Assembly (NCBI RefSeq): GCF_023061185.1
Contig: NZ_JAKGAK010000018.1
Coordinates: 1 to 64,000 of the forward strand
Reading direction: 5' to 3'
Source: Chromohalobacter beijerinckii
GTDB taxonomy: Bacteria > Pseudomonadota > Gammaproteobacteria > Pseudomonadales > Halomonadaceae
Length of the DNA stretch: 64,000 nucleotides
The notes under the pieces were generated by a model, which had not been told where the DNA came from, searched no databases, and worked only from the letters and a program-made list of their open reading frames with translations. Positions 42,373-53,223 of the stretch are shown piece after piece (positions within the stretch are counted from its first letter, which is position 1; every line of letters starts with the position of its first letter). Made by a program: the position numbers and the translations under genes.

Positions 42373-43176
42373 ATGAGCGAATTGCGTACGACGCTGGTGC
42401 AGGCTGACCTGCGCTGGGAAGACCCCCAAGCCAATTGCCGCTTGCTCGAGGAGCGCCTGGGCACGCTCTCGTCCGAGGATACGGACTTGATCGTGCTGCC
42501 GGAAATGTTCGCCACGGGGTTCACCATGAACTCCCGCGAGATGGCCGAACCCATGGCGCAGAGCGCCACCGTTGGCTGGATGGTCGAACAAGCCCGCCAG
42601 CGTGGCTGTGTGGTGACCGGCAGCGTGGCCGTTGTCGAAGACGGAGAGTACTTCAACCGTCTCGTCTGGGCGCGCCCGGATGGCGATATCACGTATTACG
42701 ACAAGCGCCACCTGTTCCGCATGGCCGGCGAGCACGAGCGCTATGGCATGGGCAGCGAGCGCGTCATTGTCGAGCTCAAGGGATTTCGAATCCTGTTGAG
42801 TGTCTGCTACGACCTTCGGTTTCCCGTATGGCTGCGCCAGCAGCCCGCACCGGGCGAACATTTCGAGTATGATGCGTTGCTGTGCGTCGCCAACTGGCCC
42901 GCGCCTCGCCGTCAACCTTGGCGGACCCTGCTACAGGCACGTGCCGTCGAAAACCTCTGCTATGTGATCGGCGTCAACCGTGTGGGGGAAGACGCCAAGG
43001 GGCTGGCGTTCGCGGGCGACTCGATGCTCGTCGACTTCAAGGGTGAGCCCTTGATCGACGAACCGCGCGACGTACCCTTCATGCGTACCGGCCACCTGGA
43101 TCGCCAGGCGCTGAGTACATTCCGTGACAAATTTCCGGCCTGGATGGACGCCGATCGCTTCCAGGTCGAGGAGTGA
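42373..43176 (+). CDS. Nitrilase-superfamily amidase (YafV/Nit2-like)
   Basis: The protein has 267 residues. The Glu-Lys-Cys triad is visible: L-P-E-M-F-A-T-G-F (Glu), Y-D-K-R-H-L-F (Lys) and L-S-V-C-Y-D-L-R-F-P (Cys). The sequence around these sites matches omega-amidase YafV, which hydrolyses alpha-ketoglutaramate-type amides and takes part in metabolite repair. The ATG at 42373 has GGAGG six bases upstream; the frame continues upstream without a better start. It is followed by rsuA nine bases later. Confidence 0.9.
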   Translation: MSELRTTLVQADLRWEDPQANCRLLEERLGTLSSEDTDLIVLPEMFATGFTMNSREMAEPMAQSATVGWMVEQARQRGCVVTGSVAVVEDGEYFNRLVWARPDGDITYYDKRHLFRMAGEHERYGMGSERVIVELKGFRILLSVCYDLRFPVWLRQQPAPGEHFEYDALLCVANWPAPRRQPWRTLLQARAVENLCYVIGVNRVGEDAKGLAFAGDSMLVDFKGEPLIDEPRDVPFMRTGHLDRQALSTFRDKFPAWMDADRFQVEE

Positions 43177-43185
43177 ATTTCCTGC

Positions 43186-43893
43186 ATGCGTCTCGACCGT
43201 TTTTTAAGTGAAAGTACCGAGCTGACGCGCTCGCTAGCCAAGAAAGCCCTGCACCGCGGCGAGGTCGAAGTGGATGGCGAAGTGATCAAAAATGCCGCCT
43301 TCAAACTCGATGACAAACAAGACGTACGCTGGATGGGGGCCCCATTGGCCTTGGTGGGCGTGCGGTACCTGATGCTCAACAAGCCCACGGGCTATGAGTG
43401 CACGACACGGCCGGGGCGCTACCCCTCGGTGGTAGAACTGCTGGATGTCACCAAGCGCGAGCGCCTGCACATCGCAGGGCGCCTGGATGTGGACACCACC
43501 GGGCTCGTGTTGATCACCGAGGACGGCCAATGGTCGCATCGACTGACATCCCCCAAACGGCGCTGCGACAAGCATTACCTCGTGACGCTGGCCCAGCCAC
43601 TGATGGACGGGGCGGAAGACCTCCTGGCAGCGGGGTTGATGCTGGAAAGGGAAGATAAGCCAACATTGCCTGCGCACCTCGAACGTCTGTCGGCGCCGGA
43701 CGAAGGCGAACTCGTTCAGGCGCGCCTGGTCATCCAAGAAGGCCGCTACCATCAGATCAAGCGCATGTTCGCGGCGTTGGGTAACGAGGTCGTGGCGCTG
43801 CATCGTGAACGAATCGGCGATATCGTCCTCGACTCAGCGCTAGCGCCGGGAGAGTGGCGGGAACTTACCGAGGCGGAAATCGCTTCCATCTAG
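43186..43893 (+). CDS. rsuA: 16S rRNA pseudouridine-516 synthase
   Basis: The protein has 235 residues. An S4-type RNA-binding N-terminus (M-R-L-D-R-F-L-S-E-S-T) precedes the catalytic core with A-G-R-L-D-V-D-T-T-G-L-V-L (catalytic Asp) and the RsuA/RluB-type Y-M-L-N-K-P-T-G-Y-E-C-T. It makes pseudouridine in helix 18 of 16S rRNA. RluE/RluF-type alternatives are less likely given the length. Confidence 0.92.
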   Translation: MRLDRFLSESTELTRSLAKKALHRGEVEVDGEVIKNAAFKLDDKQDVRWMGAPLALVGVRYLMLNKPTGYECTTRPGRYPSVVELLDVTKRERLHIAGRLDVDTTGLVLITEDGQWSHRLTSPKRRCDKHYLVTLAQPLMDGAEDLLAAGLMLEREDKPTLPAHLERLSAPDEGELVQARLVIQEGRYHQIKRMFAALGNEVVALHRERIGDIVLDSALAPGEWRELTEAEIASI

Positions 43894-43968
43894 TTTATAC
43901 CGTTATCTTGTTATGCGCTTATCGCGTCTTAACCTGACAAGCCCATAACTGGCCTCTGAAAAAGTTCG

Positions 43969-45564
43969 TCAGGTGCCGAAATGCAATCCAGAGGCCTCGA
44001 GAAGGCGCTTGGTATATGCTTCTCGAGGCTGCCTGAGTAGCGTCTCGCAGTCGCCTTGCTCGACGATCTCACCATCTTTGAGCACCACGATTCGGTGCGC
44101 CATGGCGCGCACCACGGCGAGGTCATGACTGATGAACAGATAACTCAGCCCGCGTCGTGCCTGAAGGCCGCGCAGCAAGCTGATGAGCTGCTTCTGCACG
44201 CTGCGGTCGAGCGCTGAAGTCGGTTCGTCTAGTACGAGTAGATCGGGTTCGAGAATGATGGCGCGCGCCACGGCGATACGCTGGCGTTGGCCGCCCGAGA
44301 ACTCATGCGGATAGCGCGCTGCGCAATTCGCCGGCAGGCCAACTTCTTCAAGGGTGGTGGTGACGCGCTGCTCGATCTCCTCGTCGCTGAGAGCTGGGTG
44401 ATGGAAGCGTAGCCCTTCGCTGACGATATCCATGACCGGCATGCGTGGCGAGAGCGAGCCGTAAGGATCCTGGAAGACGACTTGAAAACGCCGCCGACGG
44501 CGGCGTAGCGCGTTGCCGCGTAATGTATCCAGGCGCTCACCATCGAAGAGAATCTCGCCGTCGGCGGCGGTCAGGCGTAGAAGCGCTAATGCCAGGGTGG
44601 TCTTACCGGAGCCGGATTCCCCGACCAGGCCCAGGGTTTCGCCGCACGCCAGGGTGATATCCAACGGTTGGACGGCCACGAAGGGGGCGGGACGGCGCCC
44701 GAACCAGGACTTGCTCCGCGTGAAGGAGACGCCGAGGCGGCGTGCTTCGAGCAGCATCTTGCGTGCCGCCGGCAACGGCGCGGCATGGCCATCGGGGTTG
44801 GCGGCGAGCAGGTGTTGGGTATAGGCCGCGTGAGGGGCGTCGAAGACGCGTGTGACGCTGCCACTTTCGACGAGCCGTCCATGCTGCATGACATGCACGC
44901 TGTCGGCATGCCGGCGCACCAGATTGAGATCGTGGGTGATGAACAGCATGGCCATGCCATTGGCGTCGCGTAACCGTGCCAGCAAGGCCAGAATTTCCTG
45001 CTGCACGGTGACGTCCAGCGCCGTGGTCGGTTCATCGGCAATGAGAAGCTGCGGTGCGTTGGCAATGGCCATGGCGATCACCACGCGTTGGCGTTGTCCA
45101 CCCGAGAGCTGGTGAGGGTGCGCCTCGAGCATTTCGTCGGGGCGCGGCAGTTGTACTTCCACCAGCAGTTCCCGGGCGCGCTGGCGGGCGGCGCGACCAC
45201 GCAATCCTTGATGTAGGCGCAAGGTTTCGCCGAGTTGTTTGCCGACCGTGTGCAAGGGGTTGAGCGAGGTCGTGGGCTCCTGGAACACGAAGCCGACCTG
45301 CCCGCCGCGCAGCGCATTCCAGCGCGCCTTTGGGAGACCGTCGAGCGATTCTCCCAGGAGCCGGCGCGTGCCGTCGACCTTGGCGCTGGGCGGCAACAGG
45401 TCGAGCGCGCCGAGAGCGGATACCGACTTGCCGGAGCCCGATTCGCCGACCAACGCGGCGGTTTCGCCACGGCGTATGGTGAGTGACAGGCCCTCGACGA
45501 CGCGCATGTCGCCGAAGGCGATGCGCAGGGCATCGAGTTCGAATACGACGTCGTCATTGGCCAT
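43969..45564 (-). CDS. yejF: Peptide ABC transporter, double ATPase YejF
   Basis: The protein has 531 residues with two full ABC domains. Walker A motifs are G-E-S-G-S-G-K-S and G-E-S-G-S-G-K-T. Signatures are L-S-G-G-Q-R-Q-R and F-S-G-G-Q-R-Q-R. Walker B motifs are L-L-I-A-D-E-P-T-T-A-L-D and L-L-V-L-D-E-P-T-S-A-L-D. The ATG at 45564 overlaps the yejE stop and has GGGAG eight bases upstream; the longer frame to 45693 runs inside yejE. It powers import by YejABE, known in enterobacteria for short peptides such as microcin C. Confidence 0.93.
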   Translation of the reverse strand: MANDDVVFELDALRIAFGDMRVVEGLSLTIRRGETAALVGESGSGKSVSALGALDLLPPSAKVDGTRRLLGESLDGLPKARWNALRGGQVGFVFQEPTTSLNPLHTVGKQLGETLRLHQGLRGRAARQRARELLVEVQLPRPDEMLEAHPHQLSGGQRQRVVIAMAIANAPQLLIADEPTTALDVTVQQEILALLARLRDANGMAMLFITHDLNLVRRHADSVHVMQHGRLVESGSVTRVFDAPHAAYTQHLLAANPDGHAAPLPAARKMLLEARRLGVSFTRSKSWFGRRPAPFVAVQPLDITLACGETLGLVGESGSGKTTLALALLRLTAADGEILFDGERLDTLRGNALRRRRRRFQVVFQDPYGSLSPRMPVMDIVSEGLRFHHPALSDEEIEQRVTTTLEEVGLPANCAARYPHEFSGGQRQRIAVARAIILEPDLLVLDEPTSALDRSVQKQLISLLRGLQARRGLSYLFISHDLAVVRAMAHRIVVLKDGEIVEQGDCETLLRQPREAYTKRLLEASGLHFGT

Positions 45565-46660
45565 GCGCGGTTCTCCCGGGTAGGTCATCGGTATCGGCGG
45601 TAGTCGATGTGGTGGTGCTGGGAACGTGGCGCGGATCGAAGGCATCACGTAGCCCTTCGCCGATGAAGACCAGCAGCGAAAGCATGATGCCAAGACTCAG
45701 GAAGGCCGTGATGCCAAGCCAGGGCGCCTGCAGGTTGTTCTTGCCCTGGGCGACGAGTTCGCCCAACGAGGGTGAGCCTGGCGGTAGGCCGAAGCCCAGG
45801 AAATCCAGCGCGGTGAGCGTGGTGATCGCCCCGGTGAACAGAAACGGGATGAAGGTCAGGGTGGCGACCATGGCATTGGGCAGCACATGGCGCCACATGA
45901 TCAGGCGCGAGGGCAATCCCATGGCGCGTGCCGCGCGCACGTACTCGAGATTACGCGCGCGCAGGAATTCGGCGCGCACGATGTCGACCAACCCCAGCCA
46001 GGAAAACAGCAGCATGATGCCCAGTAACCACCACAGGTTGGGCTGCACCAGGCTGGCGAGGATGATCAGCAGGAATAGCACTGGCATACCCGACCAAATC
46101 TCGATGATGCGCTGGCCGATCAAATCGACCTTGCCACCGAAATAGCCCTGTACGCCGCCGAACAGGACGCCGAGCGCCATGGAGCCCACCGTTAGCACCA
46201 CGGCGAAGACCACCGACAGACGAAAGCCATAGAGTACACGGGCGAAGACGTCGCGGCCGTGGTCGTCGGTTCCCAACCAGTGGCGTACCGAGGGCGGCGA
46301 GGGTGCAGGCCCCGTCAGCTCGCGATCCAGCGTATCGTAGGAGAAGGGCACGGGGGGCCATAGCATCCAACCCTGCGAGGAGATGCTTTCCCGGACGACA
46401 GGGTCGCGGTAGTCGGCTGTCGTGGGGAGAAAACCGCCGAACTCGGTTTCAGGGTAATCGAATACCACCGGGGCGTACCACTGGCCCTGGTAGTGCATGA
46501 CGATGGGCTTGTCGTTGGCGACCAGTTCCGCGCCCAGGCTGACGATCAGCAGCAGGACGAAGGCCCACAACGACCACCAGGCGCGCCGGTTGCCGCGAAA
46601 GATCTGCCAGCGGCGGCGGGCGATGGGAGACGGTTGCGCGCGCTTGCGAAGTGTCATCAT
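45554..46660 (-). CDS. yejE: Peptide ABC transporter permease YejE
   Basis: The protein has 368 residues. The first helix is [14 protein letters not shown]. The region after it ([12 protein letters not shown]-like) is the long periplasmic loop found in Yej[20 protein letters not shown] is the OppC-type signature. The start at 46660 overlaps the yejB stop (ATGA). Confidence 0.92.
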   Translation of the reverse strand: MMTLRKRAQPSPIARRRWQIFRGNRRAWWSLWAFVLLLIVSLGAELVANDKPIVMHYQGQWYAPVVFDYPETEFGGFLPTTADYRDPVVRESISSQGWMLWPPVPFSYDTLDRELTGPAPSPPSVRHWLGTDDHGRDVFARVLYGFRLSVVFAVVLTVGSMALGVLFGGVQGYFGGKVDLIGQRIIEIWSGMPVLFLLIILASLVQPNLWWLLGIMLLFSWLGLVDIVRAEFLRARNLEYVRAARAMGLPSRLIMWRHVLPNAMVATLTFIPFLFTGAITTLTALDFLGFGLPPGSPSLGELVAQGKNNLQAPWLGITAFLSLGIMLSLLVFIGEGLRDAFDPRHVPSTTTSTTADTDDLPGRTAHGQ

Positions 46661-47724
46661 GCCTCCCGCGCCGCGAAGTCGATGCGAGGGTCGACCCACA
46701 CATAGGTGAGATCCGAGATCAGCTTGAGCACCAGTCCGATCAAGGTGTAGAGATACAGAGTGCCGAAAATGACCGGATAATCGCGCTGCATGACGGCTTC
46801 GAAACCAAGTAATCCAAGGCCGTCGAGCGAGAAGATCACCTCGATCAACAGCGACCCGGTAAAGAAAATGCCCACCAGCGCTGAGGGGAGCCCTGCGATG
46901 ATGATCAGCATGGCGTTGCGGAACACGTGCCCGTAGAGCACACGGTGCTCACTGGCGCCCTTGGCGCGTGCGGTGAGCACGTATTGTTTATGGATTTCGT
47001 CGAGGAAGCTGTTCTTGGTCAGCATGGTGAGCGTGGCGAAACTGCCGATGGCCGAGGCCAGCACGGGCAGCGCGATGTGCCAGAAATAATCCTGGATCTT
47101 GCCCCACCAGGAAAGGTCGGCGAAGTCGGGCGAGGTCAGCCCGCGCAGAGGAAACCAGTCCAGATAGCTGCCGCCGGCGAATACCACGATCAGGAAGATG
47201 GCGAACAAGAACCCCGGCACGGCGTAGCCTACGATGATCAGTCCCGAGGTCCAGACATCGAAGCGCGAGCCGTGGCGCAGGGCCTTGCGTATGCCGAGTG
47301 GTATCGAAATCGAATACACCAACAACGTCGTCCAGAGTCCCAGCGAGATCGACACCGGCAGGCGTTCAACGATCAGGTCGATCACCGGTCGCCCGCGAAA
47401 GAAGCTATCGCCGAGATCGAAGGTGGCGTAGTCGGCCAGCATGCCGAAAAACCGTTCCACAGGCGGCTTGTCGAAACCGAATTGCTTTTCCAGTTCTGCT
47501 TCGAGGCGTGGGTCGATGCCGCGTGCGTTGCGGGTATCGCCACCGGTTGTCTCGCCGCCGCCTTCCAGGCGCGTGCTGGCATTGCTGTCCATGCCCTCGA
47601 AGCGAGCCAGCATCTGATCGATAGGACCGCCCGGCGCCACCTGCACGATAATGAAGTTGAGCAGCAAGATGCCCAGCAGGGTGGGGATCATCAGCATCAG
47701 GCGGCGTAGGATGTAATTAGCCAC
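46657..47724 (-). CDS. yejB: Peptide ABC transporter permease YejB
   Basis: The protein has 355 residues. It begins [19 protein letters not shown], with V-A-P-G-G-P-I-D in the first loop and D-L-G-D-S-F-F-R further on. Five further helices of the OppB type follow, and [13 protein letters not shown] lies near the end. It pairs with YejE. Confidence 0.93.
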   Translation of the reverse strand: MANYILRRLMLMIPTLLGILLLNFIIVQVAPGGPIDQMLARFEGMDSNASTRLEGGGETTGGDTRNARGIDPRLEAELEKQFGFDKPPVERFFGMLADYATFDLGDSFFRGRPVIDLIVERLPVSISLGLWTTLLVYSISIPLGIRKALRHGSRFDVWTSGLIIVGYAVPGFLFAIFLIVVFAGGSYLDWFPLRGLTSPDFADLSWWGKIQDYFWHIALPVLASAIGSFATLTMLTKNSFLDEIHKQYVLTARAKGASEHRVLYGHVFRNAMLIIIAGLPSALVGIFFTGSLLIEVIFSLDGLGLLGFEAVMQRDYPVIFGTLYLYTLIGLVLKLISDLTYVWVDPRIDFAAREA

Positions 47725-47734
47725 GATGTTGTCC

Positions 47735-49570
47735 TTAGCGTTCGCCGCGTTGGCGTTGCTCTATCCGGGACGCGCGCTGTGGATCGACCCACCAGCTCGA
47801 TAGATCGAAGGTGTATTCGGGGAAGGGCTGGGGATAGCCGAACTTGTCCCATAGTGCCACGCGAGTGCCATCGAGGTGCCATTGGGGAATGACGTAGAAA
47901 CCCCAGCGCAGTACTCGGTCGAGGGCGCGCGCGGCGGTGTCCAGTGCCTGCCGACTGCCGGCACGAATCAGACTATCGACCAGACCGTCGATGGCGGGGT
48001 TCTGCAGGCCGATCAAGTTGCGGCTGCGTGGCGCGTCGGCGTAGTCGCTGGTCCAGAATTCGCGCTGTTCGTTACCTGGATTGGCGGACTGTGGAAAACT
48101 GCCGAGAATCAGGTCGAAATCGAAGTTGCGCTGGCGCGTCAGGAACTGATTGACGTCGACCACGCGCAGGTTGGCCTCGATGCCGAGACGCTCGAGGTTT
48201 TGAATCAGCGGCAGGGTCACGCGTTCGAACTGAGTATCGTAGAGCAGGAATTCGAGGCGCAGCGGCTGTTGGGTCTTGCGGTTGACCAGCGTCCCATCGC
48301 GAACCTCATACCCGGCGTCGCGAAGCAGTCCCAGCGCTTTTTTCAGGCGTGCTCGCAGCCCTTCGGGCCGGGGAGCAGGGAGGGGCGTGTCGAAGACATC
48401 CTGAGGCAGGCGATCGCGATAGGGCGCGAGTAGCTCGCGTTCGGCATCGCTGGGTAGGCCGCTGGCTTCCATTTCGGAGCTTTCGAAGTAGCTATCGGTT
48501 TCCTCATAGGCGCCGTAAAAAAGATGCTCGTTGAGCCAGTCGAAGTCGGTGGCCAGCGTCAACGCTTCGCGAACGCGGCGGTCCTGGAATTTCTCGCGCC
48601 GCAGGTTCATGACGAAGGCTTGCATGCCGGCGGGCTGAGCGTCGGGGACGACCATGCGTTTGATGAAGCCTTCCTCTCGAGCGGGGGTGTCGTAAGCGGT
48701 GGCCCAGTTCTTGGCGCTGCTTTCTCGGCGTAAATCGAGATTGCCGGCCTTGAAGGCCTCCAGCGCCACGGTCTGATCCCGATAGTAGTCGTAGACCAGA
48801 CGGTCGATATTGTGCCGCCCACGGTTGATGGGCAGGTCGCGCCCCCAGTAATCTTCGACACGTTGATAGACGATGCGGCGCCCTGGCGAGAGGCTCTCGA
48901 CCGCATAAGGGCCGGACCCCAACGGCTTGTCCAGCGTCGGCGCAGCGAAGTCGCGCGAGTCCCAATAGTGTTTGGGTAGCACCGGAAGCTGGCCGAGGAT
49001 CAATGGCAACTCACGCGAATTGTTATCGCTGAATTCGAAGCGCACGGTGTCGTCATCCAGCGCTTCGATCTTGTCGACATCGGCGTAGTAGGCGCGATAG
49101 AACGGCTGCCCCTCGTCGCGTAGCAGGCGAAAGCTGAACACGACGTCTTCCGCCGTCACGGGGTGGCCGTCGTGGAAGCGTGCTTGCGAGCGTAGATCGA
49201 TTTCCATCCAGTGGCGGTCGGGATCGAGGCGGATGCCGCCTGCCAGTAGCCCATACATGGTGAAGGGCTCATCGGCGCTGGCTTCCATCAAGGTATCGTA
49301 GACGTGGTTCAGACCGTCGGCTGGGTTGCCTTGGATGATGAAAGGGTTGGTCGAATCGAAGCTACCCTGTGCGGCGCGCCGCATTTCGCCACCCTTGGGG
49401 GCATCCGGATTGGCGTAGGGCAAATGCGAGAAATCATCGGGCAGGGCGGGTGCGTCGTAGAGCGAGATCCCCGCGACGGTTGGCACGTCTGCGACTGGCT
49501 CGGCCAGTGCCGCGAGGCTGGTCGCCCATAGGCAAGAACCCAACAGCAAGGTGAGAACGAACGAGGGCAT
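47735..49570 (-). CDS. yejA: Peptide-binding protein YejA
   Basis: The protein has 611 residues. The signal peptide ([13 protein letters not shown]) is cut near A-L-A-E. The SBP family 5 fold has [24 protein letters not shown] and [12 protein letters not shown]. It is the first gene of yejABEF and lies ten bases before yejB. The ATG at 49570 is preferred over a TTG one codon earlier. Confidence 0.93.
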   Translation of the reverse strand: MPSFVLTLLLGSCLWATSLAALAEPVADVPTVAGISLYDAPALPDDFSHLPYANPDAPKGGEMRRAAQGSFDSTNPFIIQGNPADGLNHVYDTLMEASADEPFTMYGLLAGGIRLDPDRHWMEIDLRSQARFHDGHPVTAEDVVFSFRLLRDEGQPFYRAYYADVDKIEALDDDTVRFEFSDNNSRELPLILGQLPVLPKHYWDSRDFAAPTLDKPLGSGPYAVESLSPGRRIVYQRVEDYWGRDLPINRGRHNIDRLVYDYYRDQTVALEAFKAGNLDLRRESSAKNWATAYDTPAREEGFIKRMVVPDAQPAGMQAFVMNLRREKFQDRRVREALTLATDFDWLNEHLFYGAYEETDSYFESSEMEASGLPSDAERELLAPYRDRLPQDVFDTPLPAPRPEGLRARLKKALGLLRDAGYEVRDGTLVNRKTQQPLRLEFLLYDTQFERVTLPLIQNLERLGIEANLRVVDVNQFLTRQRNFDFDLILGSFPQSANPGNEQREFWTSDYADAPRSRNLIGLQNPAIDGLVDSLIRAGSRQALDTAARALDRVLRWGFYVIPQWHLDGTRVALWDKFGYPQPFPEYTFDLSSWWVDPQRASRIEQRQRGER

Positions 49571-49599
49571 CAACCGATTCCTTGAAGCAAGATGCGCAG

Positions 49600-49620
49600 G
49601 GGCCGGTGAAGCACCGGCCC
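49600..49620. terminator. Hairpin between mltD and yejA
   Basis: GGGCCGGTG AAG CACCGGCCC is a perfect 9-bp stem without a T-run. It probably separates the mltD transcript from yejABEF. Confidence 0.55.
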
Positions 49621-49675
49621 GCTTGCTAGCCTACCCTAGCGGTGTCGCGCTGAGTAGGGGCATCGCTCAATGCGC

Positions 49676-51007
49676 TCAGCGAGCGGCCTGACGCAAGGTC
49701 AGACGTTGGCCGGGTTGTAGATAATCGCTTTGATCGAGCTGGTTCCAGCGTGCTAGATCGCCGACGCTGACGTCATGGCGCGCCGCGATACGCGACAGGC
49801 TATCACCCGGCTTGACGCGCACTTCGCGTGTGGTGTCGTGACTGGCCATGCTAGGGGAATGGCCGGTGGTTGGGACCATCAGCGATTGCCCGATGCGCAA
49901 TGAATCGCCGCTGATCGCGTTCTGCTGACGTAGCACGCTGATGGGAATGTCATGACGCGCGGCGATGCCGGAAAGGGTGTCGCCACGTTTGACCACGTAA
50001 TGCGCCTTGGTCTGACGTTTCTCGGCAGGCAGCGTGTCGAGCTTGGCGAGAAAGCGCTTGCGGCTGTCGGCGGGAATCACCAATTTGGCGTTTTGATCGG
50101 GGCGTGTCGCCTCGCGACGAAAGGCCGGGTTGAGTTTGCGCAGTCGTGCTTCACTAACGCCGGCGAGCTGCGCGGCATCGGTCAGCGCGAGTTGGCCCTT
50201 GGTTTTTACTTGGGCAATGGCGGGGCGATCGGGAATGTCGGGTAAAGTGACCGCGTAGCGCTGCGGATCGGAAACCACCGCGGCCAACGCCAGCAGCTTG
50301 GGCACATAGTCCATGGTTTGACTGGGCAGCGAGAGATGCCAGTAATCGATGGGCTTGCCTTGGGCGGCGGCCCGCTCACGTGCGCGGTTGACCGTCCCCG
50401 CGCCAGCATTGTAAGCCGCCAGGGCAAGTTCGAGATTACCCTCATACCATTGGTCGGCGAGTGTCTGCAGATAATCCAGAGCGGCGGCTGTCGAGGCGAC
50501 GACATCGCGACGGCCGTCATACCACCATGTGTCGGTCAGGCCCATGGCCTCGCCAGTGCCCGGCATGAATTGCCAGAGTCCTGAGGCGCCGCCGGGATGG
50601 GCGGCGGTAGGATCGTAAGCGCTTTCGATGAATGGCAGCAGTGCCAGCTCGGTGGGCATGTCGCGCGCTTCGAGCTGACGGGTGACCCAGCGTAGCCAGG
50701 GGCGCGCGTTTTGGGCGACGGACGAGACGTATTCGGGATGCTCGGAAAAGTAGTCGAGCCAGTCTTTGACGCGCGGATTCTCAATGTCGTGGGGCAATCC
50801 GAAGCCGCTTTTAAGGCGCGCCCAGGCATCGGCTTGCGTGGCGCTTTGAAGCTCTAGCGCTTGCCAGAAGGTCGCATGGTGCGCCGATGCAGCCGTGTCG
50901 TCGCCGGTCGGTGAGCCACTGTCCGCTAGCGCGGGTAGTGACAGGGGGATCAGAAAAAGACCTCCCGCCAAGCCCAAAGCTTGGCGGCGGATCGATCGAA
51001 CGTGCAT
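49676..51007 (-). CDS. mltD: Membrane-bound lytic transglycosylase D
   Basis: The protein has 443 residues. It has a signal peptide (L-G-L-A-G-G-L-F-L-I-P-L-S-L-P-A-L-A) without an obvious lipobox. The transglycosylase domain carries the catalytic Glu in P-F-I-E-S-A-Y-D-P, then G-A-S-G-L-W-Q-F-M-P-G-T and A-Y-N-A-G-A-G. Two C-terminal LysM domains (V-K-R-G-D-T-L-S-G-I-A and V-K-P-G-D-S-L-S-R-I-A) bind peptidoglycan. It lies next to gloB as in E. coli. The missing lipobox suggests a soluble periplasmic form. Confidence 0.92.
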   Translation of the reverse strand: MHVRSIRRQALGLAGGLFLIPLSLPALADSGSPTGDDTAASAHHATFWQALELQSATQADAWARLKSGFGLPHDIENPRVKDWLDYFSEHPEYVSSVAQNARPWLRWVTRQLEARDMPTELALLPFIESAYDPTAAHPGGASGLWQFMPGTGEAMGLTDTWWYDGRRDVVASTAAALDYLQTLADQWYEGNLELALAAYNAGAGTVNRARERAAAQGKPIDYWHLSLPSQTMDYVPKLLALAAVVSDPQRYAVTLPDIPDRPAIAQVKTKGQLALTDAAQLAGVSEARLRKLNPAFRREATRPDQNAKLVIPADSRKRFLAKLDTLPAEKRQTKAHYVVKRGDTLSGIAARHDIPISVLRQQNAISGDSLRIGQSLMVPTTGHSPSMASHDTTREVRVKPGDSLSRIAARHDVSVGDLARWNQLDQSDYLQPGQRLTLRQAAR

Positions 51008-51055
51008 GGGAAGCGAACCTCTCTAGGGCGGTGACATCAACTGGGCATGGTGTTG

Positions 51056-51823
51056 CTAGAAGCGGTCTTTCCATGCGCGCAACGTGGCAAAGGCGCTACT
51101 GGCGTCGTCGGCATTGCCTTGTTCGGCTACTGCCTTGAGCAGGCCGGGTTGGTCGATGCGCAAGAAGGGATTGATCTGGCGCTCGGAGCCGATGTTGGTG
51201 GGCAGCGTGGGCCGCTCCAGCCGGCGTGCTTTTTCGCACTCCTCGAGGTAGGCGTCCCGCGTGGGGTTGTCGGGCTCGGCAGCCTGAGAGAAGCGCAGGT
51301 TGGCCAGCGTATATTCGTGTCCCGCGAACACCATGGTGTCGTCGGGCAATGCAGCGAGACGCTCAAGCGAGCGCTGCATCTGCTCGGGCTCGCCTTCGAA
51401 CAAGCGCCCGCAACCGGCCGAGAACATCACGTCGCCGCAAAACAGCAGTCCTGGCGTTCCGGGGGCGTAGAAGGCGATATGGTCGAGCGTGTGCCCGGGG
51501 ACTGCTAAGACTTCGAAGCGCCGTCCCTGCACGCGGCATTCGTCATCGTCGCCAACGACTTCTTCAACGGCAGGGATGGCCGCGTTGTCGGGGCCGATTA
51601 CGCGTGGCGCGTAACGTTTGACCAGTGTTTCGATGCCGCCCGTGTGATCGTGATGATGGTGGGTGACCAAAATCGCCACCAAGTTCAAGTTTTCGCGTTC
51701 CAGGTATTCGATGACGGGTTGCGCGTCGCCGGGATCGACGATCGCCACCTTATCGCTGGCATCCTGGCGGAGCAGCCAGATATAGTTATCCTGGAACGCG
51801 GGAATTGGAATCACGGTCAACAT
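51056..51823 (-). CDS. gloB: Hydroxyacylglutathione hydrolase (glyoxalase II)
   Basis: The protein has 255 residues. The metallo-beta-lactamase motif T-H-H-H-H-D-H-T-G-G binds two metals. G-H-T-L-D-H-I and F-C-G-D-V-M-F-S-A-G-C-G-R-L follow, and G-H-E-Y-T-L-A-N-L-R-F is the glyoxalase II signature. It hydrolyses S-lactoylglutathione in methylglyoxal detoxification. It is divergent from the yafS-like gene. Confidence 0.96.
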   Translation of the reverse strand: MLTVIPIPAFQDNYIWLLRQDASDKVAIVDPGDAQPVIEYLERENLNLVAILVTHHHHDHTGGIETLVKRYAPRVIGPDNAAIPAVEEVVGDDDECRVQGRRFEVLAVPGHTLDHIAFYAPGTPGLLFCGDVMFSAGCGRLFEGEPEQMQRSLERLAALPDDTMVFAGHEYTLANLRFSQAAEPDNPTRDAYLEECEKARRLERPTLPTNIGSERQINPFLRIDQPGLLKAVAEQGNADDASSAFATLRAWKDRF

Positions 51824-51944
51824 AATACGCTAGACCTCGGCAAACGTCGGAAACACGCCTAGCGTCACGCCATGCGCGATGGCGGACGGCAGCGTAAAAT
51901 GCGACAACCTTGGGGGGGAATGGGCCGTCGTGTCAAATTCGCAT

Positions 51945-52733
51945 ATGACAATGACGTTGGCGCAGGCCGTCCGCGAGGGGCGCCGCTTCTGGGGCTCCGA
52001 GGGTGGCGTTGCATTATGGCAGGCACAGCGTGCCTGCCTGGGACCACTCTGCGAGTCGCGCTTCGGGTCTCACAGCTTGCAACTCGGCATGGCGTCGCGG
52101 CTGACCGACATGTGCCCGATTCGCCATGCGATGAGTTGGGCGCCGACACGCGCCTTGGCTCAGGATGATGCCACCTTGGTGTGCGATCCAAGCACCTTGC
52201 CGCTTCCCGATGAAAGCCTCGATCTCGTGCTGGTGCACCACCTGTTGGAGGTAATGCCCAACGCACACCACTTGGTGCGTGAGGCGGCACGGGTCACGCG
52301 CGATGATGGCATGCTGGTGGTGATGGGCTGGAATCCCTTCGGCGCCGATGCCCTGGGGCATTTATCCCCCGCCAGTCGGCGTCGTTGGCCCTGCAAGGGG
52401 CGATGGCGGCGCAGCGGCCGGTTGCGGGAGTGGCTGGCGTTTGTCGATTTCGAGATCGACCGCGTAGACTACTGCGGCTTTCGCCTGCCTGGCGGGCATA
52501 TACACAACTTGGGACTCGAAACGCTGGGGCGCCGCTATAATCTTCCCTTTGGGGGATGTTATCTGATCGTCGCCCGGCGTAAGCAGATCCCCGTACAGCC
52601 GGTGCGCACCTTGCTGCGCCGCGATTCAATGGCGGGCAACTGGCTCGGCCCCGCCGCGCTTCATCGCGATCACGGCGGGCGCTCGGGCCGCGCCACGCAC
52701 GCCCACGACGATAGGATGGCCGAGGTTGACTGA
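51945..52733 (+). CDS. SAM-dependent methyltransferase-like protein (YafS)
   Basis: The protein has 262 residues from the ATG at 51945; a GTG at 51930 is another candidate and no start has a strong binding site. It has a type 11 methyltransferase core: [18 protein letters not shown], then [20 protein letters not shown]. It lacks an obvious G-x-G-x-G loop. The position between gloB and rnhA is that of E. coli yafS, whose function is unknown. Confidence 0.8.
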   Translation: MTMTLAQAVREGRRFWGSEGGVALWQAQRACLGPLCESRFGSHSLQLGMASRLTDMCPIRHAMSWAPTRALAQDDATLVCDPSTLPLPDESLDLVLVHHLLEVMPNAHHLVREAARVTRDDGMLVVMGWNPFGADALGHLSPASRRRWPCKGRWRRSGRLREWLAFVDFEIDRVDYCGFRLPGGHIHNLGLETLGRRYNLPFGGCYLIVARRKQIPVQPVRTLLRRDSMAGNWLGPAALHRDHGGRSGRATHAHDDRMAEVD

Positions 52734-52752
52734 TACTCCCACCGTGGGCGAT

Positions 52753-53220
52753 ATGCCTCACGTGACCATTTATACCGACGGCGCCTGTCGCGGTAATCCC
52801 GGGCCCGGTGGTTGGGGCGCGGTGCTGCGTTATGGCCAGCACGAGAAAACCCTTAATGGCGGCGAGGCCGAGACCACCAACAATCGCATGGAACTGATGG
52901 CCGCGATTCAGGCGCTACGAATCTTGACGCGTCCCTGCGAGGTGGCGCTATGGACCGATTCCGAGTATCTGAGAAAGGGTATTACCCAGTGGGTCCATGG
53001 CTGGATCAAGCGTGGCTGGAAGACCGCCGCCAAGAAGCCGGTCAAAAACGCCGAATTATGGCGTGAACTACTTGAGGAAGCCCAGCGTCATCGCATCGAA
53101 TGGCGCTGGGTAAAAGGACACAGTGGCCACGAAGGTAACGAACTGGCCGATACGCTCGCCAACGCCGCCACCGACGATGTACAGGCGGCTCAGCGGCGGG
53201 CCATGGCAGGAGAAGAGTAA
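52753..53220 (+). CDS. rnhA: Ribonuclease HI
   Basis: The protein has 155 residues, the same as E. coli. Catalytic acids are in [26 protein letters not shown] and [15 protein letters not shown] carries the mobile His. The start at 52753 gives the family N-terminus; upstream GTG/TTG codons overlap the previous gene. It removes RNA from RNA-DNA hybrids. dnaQ follows three bases later. Confidence 0.96.
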   Translation: MPHVTIYTDGACRGNPGPGGWGAVLRYGQHEKTLNGGEAETTNNRMELMAAIQALRILTRPCEVALWTDSEYLRKGITQWVHGWIKRGWKTAAKKPVKNAELWRELLEEAQRHRIEWRWVKGHSGHEGNELADTLANAATDDVQAAQRRAMAGEE

Positions 53221-53223
53221 GCA